Source of the DNA: Lactobacillus ultunensis DSM 16047
GTDB taxonomy: Bacteria; Bacillota; Bacilli; Lactobacillales; Lactobacillaceae
Assembly: GCF_001436305.1 (NCBI RefSeq)
Contig: NZ_AZFO01000013.1
Coordinates: forward strand, 1,185-47,983
Length of the DNA: 46,799 bases
Direction of reading: 5' to 3'
Shown here: in pieces, positions 31,963-39,007 of the stretch
Numbering within the stretch: the first letter of the stretch is position 1
How the letters are laid out: the number at the start of each line of letters is the position of its first letter
The notes under the pieces: model-generated
The model's input: only the letters and a program-made list of their open reading frames with translations
Told to the model about the DNA's origin: nothing
The model's database searches: none
Made by a program: the position numbers and the translations under genes

Positions 31963-34892
31963 GAAAAGTAATACCAAAATACCTTTTATGGATGTTGGTT
32001 AGTATCTTTGCATTTTTACAAATATTAGGTGGACAATTAAATTTTATGGTTTTATCCTTCAAGGGCTTGTCTGCTTCAATACTAAATAATGTGTTCATTA
32101 TACTTATATCTTTAATATTGGGGTATAAATACAGCGGTAAGAAAATAAAACCAGTTAATGTATTTATATACTGGATTTTGACAGTAATAACTTTAATGAT
32201 TGTATATCTGGCATACTGGGTCAGATATCCTCAGAACATGAATATCTGGCAATTACTGCATATATTTTTTCCAGTCTTAACTAGTAGTTCGGCTATGTTA
32301 ACCGGACTACTTTGTTGTATTCTAGTCCAACCATACTTGTATGATTTGCAAGCAAGACTTAGTGCAAAACAAAATACATTATTATTAATAGCATTAACAT
32401 TACTAGGTTTTACTATTTCAGTGGGAAAATATCCTTTTGATAAATCAATATACGGTCTATATTTGATTCTATTTTTTGCCTGGGGAATGTTTTTAGCAAA
32501 AATACATACTTCAAGAAAGCTTCGTATTAGTCTCATTGTCTCAACAATTATTTCATTATTGGTTATGGTCCTTGGAGTATATGGTTTTTATGCTATTTAT
32601 TGGTATCAAAGACTTGAACGAGGAAAAGTTGTTGACTGGAATTATCAATTATTGTCGAATATAACTTCGCCTTTAGTATTTATTGTGACTATCACTCTCT
32701 TTCTAATTTCTGAAAAAGCAATTAAGAAGTTAAGTGTTAATAACTTAATAATCTTTATACCAGTAATTATTTTTGCACAAGCTAAAAATGATACTTTCTT
32801 CCTGGTAAGATCTTTCTTGCCAGACCACCTTAATTTCATTTTCTCAATAGTGATTCTATTGATATTAGATTATGGAATTACTTTTTTCTACCGAAGGTTT
32901 ATTTTAAACTTTAGATCAGTTAAAAAACTGTTGAGTAATAATGATGATCTTTTGGAATTTTTAAGCAGGTTTTGTCATCAACTATTTAATTGGATCCAAA
33001 AGAATAAAGTAACTTTATTAACTTTGATTTGGTTACTTGTTTTAAGCTTTAGCTCTTATTTGATTGTGTCTGATCATTTAAAGATCAGTGTATTAAATAA
33101 TACTAGTTGTAATGCAATAACCTTTTTACTAGCACAAGAATCTGGGACGATAGTTTTAACGGCTATTTTTTTGTATGTTGTGTTTATGCTGGTATATTTA
33201 ATACTTACCAGATATTGGTCTTCTATAATATTAGTGAGTCTATTAACAATTTTTTGGTCAATTGCTAATAAGATAAAGCTAAATATGAGAGGGGATGCAA
33301 TTTTTCCTGACGATTTAAACGAAGTAATCAATGTTAAAACTTTGATTCCAATGATTGACCAAAAACTGATTCTGGCAAGTGGAATAGTAATTTTACTTGT
33401 GATCATCCTGGATGTTTTCTTAGAGATAAAACATCCAATTAAATTGACCGTGTCATGGAAAAAGAAATTAGTCCTAGGCTTATTAAGTATTTTGGTTTTG
33501 ATAACGCCACTTCATTTTAATCATAAGGGGAACGTAATCTACTACATCAGTCGCAGTTTTGGTAATAAACCTTCTTTTAACAATTCTAAACAAGATCTTC
33601 AATTGCATGGACCGGTTTTTACCTTTTTAGATTATATTGATCAAGTTCATGTAATGAATGAACCCAAAGGATATACGAAGGATAGTATTGATCGGATAAA
33701 TGCCAGATATCGAAAAGTAGCTCAAGAAATCAATCGACAAAGAAAGAATAAATTAAATAAACAAACTATTGTTTTCAACCTGAGTGAAAGTTTCGTTGAT
33801 CCGTACACTTTTCCAGAAATGAAATTTAAACCCGGTTTTGTTAATCCAATCAAATACATTCAGTCTTTAAAGCATACTAATACATATGGAACTATGCTTT
33901 CCGATGGCTATGGTGGCGGAACTGGAGATATGGAATGGGCAAGCTTAACAGGGTTAAGTATGGGTATTTTCAAAACACCTGTAATTCCATTCGTCCAAAT
34001 AGTTCCCAAGCATCAATTCTATCCAACTATTGGTATGAACTTTAAGTATAGCTCTGCTATTCATCCATTTAATGGCACCTATTATTCACGAATTGAGGAT
34101 TATCAAAGATTTAAATTTAACAAGTTTATCTATAATGGTTCAAAGTACCCACTTATCGATCAGCATAAAATAGATAAATCACCTTATAATTCTGACTTTA
34201 CTGCATATTCTAATGGGTTAAAGCAAATTAAGGATTATCCTCAAGGGCAGTTTATGAATATAATTACTATTCAGAATCATATGCCATATAATAACTGGTA
34301 TTCTAAGAACAATTATGCCAACTTGTTCAGCAATAAGTTGCTTGATGAAGCTGACAAACAACAAATGGCCACTTATATTAAAGGCTTGAATTATACAGAT
34401 AAAGCTGTAAAGAGATTTATTAATCAAATTGATAAGATTAACAAGCCAATTACATTCGTGTTCTATGGAGATCATTATCCTAAGATAATAGCTCAAAACT
34501 ATGTAGCAAAGTATCCAATTAAAATGCATTCCACTCGTTACTTTATTTATGCAAACAAGTACGCACAAGAACATGGTGTGAAGAGTAAGTTAACCGATAA
34601 AACTTCCTTTGTTAGTGCAAGTAATTTTATTGCCATGACCCTGGCACAAACTAATTCGAAAGTTACACCTTACCAAGCGCTTTTAACTAGAATTTGGCAA
34701 GAATTACCTACTATTACAGTTAATTACAAGGGTAAAAAGAATCCAGAGCTTATTAACCAATTAGGACGTAAAGTTTCTAGTAATAAACTAAATAAAAAGC
34801 AGAGACTTCTTCTGAGAGATTATAAATTGATCCAGTATGATATGACTGATGGCTCTGCTTATAGCTTAAAGGCCGAAGGATTTTATAAATAA
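31959..34892 (+). CDS. LtaS-like glycerolphosphate transferase with extra N-terminal membrane domain
   Basis: 977 residues, far longer than ordinary LtaS (about 650). Residues 1-340 form an extra block of about ten membrane helices that I do not recognise for certain. Residues 350-520 hold about five helices like the LtaS membrane part. The extracellular sulfatase-fold domain follows, with Glu610 in NLSESFVDP, candidate catalytic Thr655 in GGTGDMEW (compare the KTSDSE site of LtaS), and Asp838-His839 in FYGDHYP as metal ligands. All key residues seem present. It overlaps the GT-C gene by ATGA. It could polymerise or transfer phosphoglycerol on a lipid or glycan; the substrate is not determined. 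Confidence 0.8.
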   Translation: MRKVIPKYLLWMLVSIFAFLQILGGQLNFMVLSFKGLSASILNNVFIILISLILGYKYSGKKIKPVNVFIYWILTVITLMIVYLAYWVRYPQNMNIWQLLHIFFPVLTSSSAMLTGLLCCILVQPYLYDLQARLSAKQNTLLLIALTLLGFTISVGKYPFDKSIYGLYLILFFAWGMFLAKIHTSRKLRISLIVSTIISLLVMVLGVYGFYAIYWYQRLERGKVVDWNYQLLSNITSPLVFIVTITLFLISEKAIKKLSVNNLIIFIPVIIFAQAKNDTFFLVRSFLPDHLNFIFSIVILLILDYGITFFYRRFILNFRSVKKLLSNNDDLLEFLSRFCHQLFNWIQKNKVTLLTLIWLLVLSFSSYLIVSDHLKISVLNNTSCNAITFLLAQESGTIVLTAIFLYVVFMLVYLILTRYWSSIILVSLLTIFWSIANKIKLNMRGDAIFPDDLNEVINVKTLIPMIDQKLILASGIVILLVIILDVFLEIKHPIKLTVSWKKKLVLGLLSILVLITPLHFNHKGNVIYYISRSFGNKPSFNNSKQDLQLHGPVFTFLDYIDQVHVMNEPKGYTKDSIDRINARYRKVAQEINRQRKNKLNKQTIVFNLSESFVDPYTFPEMKFKPGFVNPIKYIQSLKHTNTYGTMLSDGYGGGTGDMEWASLTGLSMGIFKTPVIPFVQIVPKHQFYPTIGMNFKYSSAIHPFNGTYYSRIEDYQRFKFNKFIYNGSKYPLIDQHKIDKSPYNSDFTAYSNGLKQIKDYPQGQFMNIITIQNHMPYNNWYSKNNYANLFSNKLLDEADKQQMATYIKGLNYTDKAVKRFINQIDKINKPITFVFYGDHYPKIIAQNYVAKYPIKMHSTRYFIYANKYAQEHGVKSKLTDKTSFVSASNFIAMTLAQTNSKVTPYQALLTRIWQELPTITVNYKGKKNPELINQLGRKVSSNKLNKKQRLLLRDYKLIQYDMTDGSAYSLKAEGFYK

Positions 34893-34921
34893 ACAAGAAA
34901 GATTAGTGAAAGTCGAAATAT

Positions 34922-35338
34922 ATGAGAAAAATAGATAAACTAATTCGTTCCGAAAGTTTTATTCAACTAGTCAAGTATGTCTTGATTGGCGTTCTTGGTT
35001 TAGTAGTTGATTTCGGTATTTATACAATTCTGACTCATTTTAAAATGAACGTTGAAATTGCTAATATTATCTCTTCCACTTGTGGCATAATTAATAATTT
35101 CTTTTGGAATTCATATGCTAATTTCAAAGTCCATGACCGATTAATATTAAGATTCATTTCTTATTTTTTAGTAGGACAAATTACTACTATCTTTACTACT
35201 ATTTCATTATTTATCTTTGTTACGAAAATGTGCTTCCCGCACTTGATAGTGAAGATTATTGCTACCTTTGTCGCCACGCTGATTCAATTTGTAATCAACA
35301 AAATAATTACTTTCAGAAAAAGTAAGAACAAGATTTAA
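34922..35338 (+). CDS. GtrA/GtcA-type membrane flippase
   Basis: 138 residues with four transmembrane helices, opening LVKYVLIGVLGLVVDFGIYTIL, the typical GtrA start. The family is thought to flip undecaprenyl-phosphate sugars to the outer face, or help in that step, with a GtrB-type synthase and a GT-C transferase. It ends the operon that begins with the GT2 gene, completing the three-component glycosylation set. A strong terminator follows. Confidence 0.9.
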   Translation: MRKIDKLIRSESFIQLVKYVLIGVLGLVVDFGIYTILTHFKMNVEIANIISSTCGIINNFFWNSYANFKVHDRLILRFISYFLVGQITTIFTTISLFIFVTKMCFPHLIVKIIATFVATLIQFVINKIITFRKSKNKI

Positions 35339-35373
35339 AGGATCATCTGTATTAATTTACAGATGATCTTTTT
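35338..35373 (+). terminator. Terminator of the envelope polymer operon
   Basis: GATCATCTGTA pairs with TACAGATGATC, loop of six, then TTTTT. Confidence 0.9.
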
Positions 35374-35393
35374 GATTAATCACAACCTAAAAA

Positions 35394-35411
35394 ATCTTCT
35401 ATATGGAAGAT
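35394..35411 (+). promoter_or_regulatory. Palindrome 4, candidate regulator-binding site
   Basis: ATCTTCTATATGGAAGAT (arms extend two further bases each side) has one mismatched pair and the TTC-N6-GAA core at 35397-35408, 59 bases before the fourth regulator. Further on, TTATCCC (35421-35427) can pair with GGGATAA (35458-35464), which covers the GGGG ribosome site. Confidence 0.65.
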
Positions 35412-35467
35412 TTCAGGTATTTATCCCTATGTTTATTTACGATAGACACAGAAAGTGGGGATAATTA

Positions 35468-36265
35468 ATGACCATTGGATATCAGCTTAGAAAGATACGA
35501 CAATTTTTAAACTTAACTCAGTCACAAATGTGTGCAGGAATTATTAGTGAATCATTTTATTCTAAAGTTGAACATGATAAAAGTGACCTTAGTTTTGATA
35601 AACTATTAGCAATCTTAAAGGCGCATAATATATCGCTTTATGACTTTTTTGAAGTGTTTGATGAAGAAAACTTGCCTAAAGTTAAACTAAGAAAGCAAAT
35701 TTATACTGCTTTTAATAATCGTAATATTAATCAACTAAAAAGAATTAAGAAGAGTTTAAATAAAAAGGATACGATTGAAAGCTTAAAAATCAACTTGATG
35801 TTAGCTACTTTGAATCAACAAGTTTATGAAATACCCGAAGAAATTCAAAAAGAGATTATGAGTAAATGCCTAAAAGTGGATCTGCGAAAACAAAAAGATT
35901 TCTGGAATTTAGCAATTTCTACATCTATATATAATTTTAGTGAATTAAGTGCATTTATAGATTATATTTTAGAGAATTCAACTGAATTAAATTTTTCAAA
36001 TGACAATATGTTAGTTTCATTATTAAATCTGATAATTAATTATCTGGACCGTTGTTTCCATGAAAATTGTCTAGATAGGATTCGAATGTTAGGAGCTTTT
36101 GTGGAACAAATTCCTGATAGTTTTACGATTATTTTTCATAAATTGATTGTGAAATATTATGTTGCTTTAGCAGATAATGATGTTGTACTTGTGACAAAAA
36201 TTGAGAATTTACTGAATAAGAGTGGATATCAATATTATATGAGAACACTATCCGTAGTTGAATAG
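35468..36265 (+). CDS. Rgg/MutR-like transcriptional regulator, paralogue 4 of 6
   Basis: 265 residues: helix-turn-helix at 1-60 (MTIGYQLRKIRQFLNLTQSQMCAGIISESFYSKVEHD) and a helical sensor-like C-terminal region ending LLNKSGYQYY. It is the first of three regulators in tandem with gaps of 10 and 4 bases, so all three should be made together. Palindrome 4 and an inverted repeat over the ribosome site suggest control at both DNA and RNA level, which is inference. Confidence 0.82.
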   Translation: MTIGYQLRKIRQFLNLTQSQMCAGIISESFYSKVEHDKSDLSFDKLLAILKAHNISLYDFFEVFDEENLPKVKLRKQIYTAFNNRNINQLKRIKKSLNKKDTIESLKINLMLATLNQQVYEIPEEIQKEIMSKCLKVDLRKQKDFWNLAISTSIYNFSELSAFIDYILENSTELNFSNDNMLVSLLNLIINYLDRCFHENCLDRIRMLGAFVEQIPDSFTIIFHKLIVKYYVALADNDVVLVTKIENLLNKSGYQYYMRTLSVVE

Positions 36266-36275
36266 AGGAATGAAT

Positions 36276-37058
36276 ATGTTAATTGGAGAACGTTTAAGAA
36301 AAATACGCGATTCATTGGGATTAACTCAAACCCAGATGGCAGCTGGCATTATAAATCGTTCCTTTTATTCACGTGTAGAGAAGAACAAAAACGCAATCAG
36401 TACTCGTGATTTAATGAAGATTTTGTATCATCATGAAGTGTCAATGGTTCAATTTTGTCAAGAATTAGGTGAAACTAAGCCACAGATTGTAAATTATCAA
36501 GAAGAGATCGTTCAAGCCTATCTGAAAGAAGATATAGTAACTCTTAAGAAAATTTATAAAAAAAGAAACTTTGTAGATATTAGAATTAAAAGCTTTATTC
36601 TCTTACTGATCTCAAAGCTTGAAGAAAAAATTGATGAGGTAAAAAGTATAATTCATAAGGATCCCAATTATAGTTATTTACAAGAATGCAATTGGAGTGA
36701 AGAAAACCTGTGGTTTACCTATTTCGTTATGGATCTATATAATATGGATGAATTACAAAATTTGGTTAATACACTCGTTAATAAATATCAGAATAGGTTA
36801 AGTGATCGTCAGACTGCACATTTAGTAGCTCGTGTTTTAATTAAATATTTAGATTTTTGTGTAAAGAAGCATCAAATGAACAAAGAAATGAATGATGCAA
36901 TTAAGCTGTTAAAATTTTTACCAAATGAAGTAGAATTTGGAATTTATAGGATTCTTGCTGTATATTATGAAGAGGTTTTAAATAAGAATTATCAAAATGT
37001 TAACCTGATAGTTGATACTCTACAGGATAATGGTTTGAATTATAAAAGTGGAGGATAA
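36276..37058 (+). CDS. Rgg/MutR-like transcriptional regulator, paralogue 5 of 6
   Basis: 260 residues from the ATG at 36276, six bases after AGAGGA; earlier in-frame TTG 36258 and ATG 36270 lie before or against the ribosome site and are rejected. Helix-turn-helix MLIGERLRKIRDSLGLTQTQMAAGIINRSFYSRVEKN, then the helical domain ending LQDNGLNYKSGG. By eye it is nearest to paralogue 2 (SFYSRVE, CNWSEENLWF versus WDANYLWVF). Middle gene of the three-regulator operon. Confidence 0.82.
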   Translation: MLIGERLRKIRDSLGLTQTQMAAGIINRSFYSRVEKNKNAISTRDLMKILYHHEVSMVQFCQELGETKPQIVNYQEEIVQAYLKEDIVTLKKIYKKRNFVDIRIKSFILLLISKLEEKIDEVKSIIHKDPNYSYLQECNWSEENLWFTYFVMDLYNMDELQNLVNTLVNKYQNRLSDRQTAHLVARVLIKYLDFCVKKHQMNKEMNDAIKLLKFLPNEVEFGIYRILAVYYEEVLNKNYQNVNLIVDTLQDNGLNYKSGG

Positions 37059-37062
37059 AAAA

Positions 37063-37875
37063 GTGACCATTGGGGAAGCACTTAAGCAGGTTCGCCTGCA
37101 TGAAGGCCTAACGCAAGAACAGATGGCAGCTGGAATTATTTCGGAATCTTTTTATTCAAAAGTTGAACGTGATGTTCACCAAATAGATGCTAATTTACTA
37201 TTGGATATTTTAGTTGCGCATCATATAGATGTGGGAAGCTTTTTTAGTAAAATTAGCAATCAAAAAACTAAGCAAGAACCAGATTTTGATTTAATGAATC
37301 AAATCAGTTTTGCCCAAAATAAAAGGGATTTGCATAAGCTTGATGAAATTACTGAAGAAATTAAGAATAGGAAAGAAAAGCCTAGTTTTTGGTTACAATT
37401 TAGACTTGAAAATGCTTATGCTTGGACACTTCATTCTGGTGATCAGATTGATCCAGAATTGAAGAAGAAAGTTAAAGCCATTATAGTTGATGAAAACTGG
37501 AATAGAACGGCTTATCATTATTTAAGTCAAGCGGTAATTTTCTTGGATATTGATGATGCATATCAATTAGTCAATTCGGCTTTTAGAGCATATAAAAAGA
37601 GACCAGCTACTGATACTTTTACGTTGCAATTTGTAGCTATGATTGCAGTTAATTTTTTAAATTGTTGTTATCATAAGCATGCTAGTAAGAAATATGCAGA
37701 ACTTGCAATTCAATTTTTACGCGAGCTTCCAATGGATGGCGCGATTGGCATTAATAGTGTTCTGGGAACATATTATGAAGCTTTATTTAATAGTGATCGG
37801 GCAACAGCTGATGAAGTAGCTGATGTCTTAAGGAAAAGCGGGTATGTTTCATTAATTGAAGACACATTGAAATGA
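37063..37875 (+). CDS. Rgg/MutR-like transcriptional regulator, paralogue 6 of 6
   Basis: 270 residues from the GTG at 37063, eight bases after GGAGG. This gives MTIGEALKQVR, matching the MTIG start of its paralogues, so the in-frame GTG at 37048 is rejected. The helix-turn-helix AAGIISESFYSKVERDVHQIDANLLLDIL is almost the same as that of paralogue 1 at the other edge of the island. The C-terminal region ends VLRKSGYVSLIEDTLK. It is the last gene of the regulator operon and has its own terminator. Confidence 0.83.
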   Translation: MTIGEALKQVRLHEGLTQEQMAAGIISESFYSKVERDVHQIDANLLLDILVAHHIDVGSFFSKISNQKTKQEPDFDLMNQISFAQNKRDLHKLDEITEEIKNRKEKPSFWLQFRLENAYAWTLHSGDQIDPELKKKVKAIIVDENWNRTAYHYLSQAVIFLDIDDAYQLVNSAFRAYKKRPATDTFTLQFVAMIAVNFLNCCYHKHASKKYAELAIQFLRELPMDGAIGINSVLGTYYEALFNSDRATADEVADVLRKSGYVSLIEDTLK

Positions 37876-37884
37876 ATATAAAAG

Positions 37885-37915
37885 AACCTCAACTCGAAAG
37901 GAGTTGAGGGTTTTT
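37885..37915 (+). terminator. Terminator after regulator 6
   Basis: CCTCAACTC (37887-37895) / GAGTTGAGG (37901-37909) with a five-base loop and TTTTT. It marks the right edge of the accessory region. Confidence 0.92.
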
Positions 37916-37961
37916 GTATAATTTTTACTGATTGATACATGAAAATGAAAGAAAGATATAA

Positions 37962-38663
37962 ATGAGAATTGATAAATACTTAGCTAATATGAACGTAGGC
38001 TCACGCAAGGAAGTTCATCAGTTAATTAAAAAAGGAATAGTTTCAGTTAACGGGCAGACTGTCAAAACGCCTAAAGAAAAGGTCGCAGAAACGGATGAAG
38101 TAACGGTTAATGGAGAAAAAATTGTTTATCAGAAATACCATTATTTTTTGATGAATAAGCCTAAAGGCGTACTGTCAGCGACTGAGGATCGTAGTCAAAG
38201 AACTGTGATTTCTTTGCTAGATCTGAAAGATCAATATCAAGGAATTGTGCCAGTAGGTAGATTGGACAAGGATACAACAGGCTTGTTGCTTTTGACCAAT
38301 GATGGACAATTGAATCATGAATTGTTAGCACCTAATAAGCATGTGGCTAAAGTTTATCGTGCAAAAATTGCTGGCGTAGCCGACGAAAATACTGTAAAAA
38401 CTTTTGCTTCAGGGATGACTTTAGGTGATGAGACTAAGCTTAAGCCGGCAAAGCTGACCGTTTTGAAACAGGATCTCGAACATGATAGCTCAGAAATTGA
38501 AATTGAAATTAGCGAGGGAAAGTATCACCAGATCAAGCGCATGTTTGGTGCTGTAGGGATGAAAGTAGTTGAACTGGAACGGATTTCAATGGGTAAGTTG
38601 AAATTGCCTAACAATTTAAAGCGCGGACAATATATTGAAATTGATGTGGATGAGATTAAGTAA
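37962..38663 (+). CDS. 16S/23S rRNA pseudouridine synthase, RsuA/RluB family
   Basis: Makes pseudouridine in rRNA. The N-terminal S4 domain (residues 1-55, MRIDKYLANMNVGSRKEVHQLIKKGIVSVNG) is followed by the catalytic domain with the RsuA-type motif GRLDKDTTGLLLLTNDG near residue 100, where Asp is the nucleophile. 233 residues suits RsuA (16S U516). The C-terminal KYHQIKRMFGAVGMKVVELERISMG is intact. The exact rRNA target cannot be decided from sequence here. Confidence 0.9.
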   Translation: MRIDKYLANMNVGSRKEVHQLIKKGIVSVNGQTVKTPKEKVAETDEVTVNGEKIVYQKYHYFLMNKPKGVLSATEDRSQRTVISLLDLKDQYQGIVPVGRLDKDTTGLLLLTNDGQLNHELLAPNKHVAKVYRAKIAGVADENTVKTFASGMTLGDETKLKPAKLTVLKQDLEHDSSEIEIEISEGKYHQIKRMFGAVGMKVVELERISMGKLKLPNNLKRGQYIEIDVDEIK

Positions 38664-38751
38664 AATAGTATAAAGACAATGAATTTACTCACTAACAAAA
38701 AGACTTTACGAGATTATAGGATTATATCTTTTTTATTTTTAGCTAAAATGC

Positions 38752-38757
38752 TATAAT
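38752..38757 (+). promoter_or_regulatory. -10 element of the valS transcript
   Basis: Consensus TATAAT 15 bases before the T-box domain, with no convincing -35. Positions 38664-38750 before it hold only AT-rich sequence with no feature I can support. Confidence 0.6.
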
Positions 38758-38765
38758 CGTTACCA

Positions 38766-38990
38766 AAGCCATGATCAAGAGGTATCAACTTTATTTACAG
38801 AGAAAAGCCAGATAGCTGAGAGGCCAAAAGTTGATTTGTAGCTTGATTAGCTGACTAATTGAACTTAAGTAGGTTAGTCCGGACACTTCAGCGCCGTTAT
38901 CGTTTATTGAGAGAAGCACATTTTGTGCTTAACCATAGGTGGTACCGCGGTTAGTAAATCGTCCTAGACAACATTGTCTAGGACTTTTTT
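38766..38990 (+). promoter_or_regulatory. Val-specific T-box leader of valS
   Basis: A tRNA-sensing riboswitch that lets transcription continue when uncharged tRNA-Val binds. Stem I base ATCAAG/CTTGAT and upper stem ATCAAC/GTTGAT flank an internal loop with TTGTAG; its GTA at 38838-38840 is the valine specifier codon. The T-box sequence AGGTGGTACCGCG is at 38937-38949. The intrinsic terminator GTCCTAGACAA/TTGTCTAGGAC with T-run is at 38962-38989, and T-box bases can compete with it as antiterminator. Confidence 0.95.
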
Positions 38991-39007
38991 ATTGGAGGAA
39001 ATTTTTA

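Noticed and set aside
35430-35465. 11-codon frame MFIYDRHRKWG before regulator 4
   Set aside because: It has no ribosome site and overlaps that of regulator 4; too short to support.
23970-37875. Prophage or transposon origin of the accessory region
   Set aside because: No integrase, transposase, terminal inverted repeat or tRNA-adjacent duplication was seen at either edge.
38939-39007. 23-codon extension of valS into its leader
   Set aside because: The extension covers the T-box sequence and the intrinsic terminator; the real ATG follows GGAGG at 39008.
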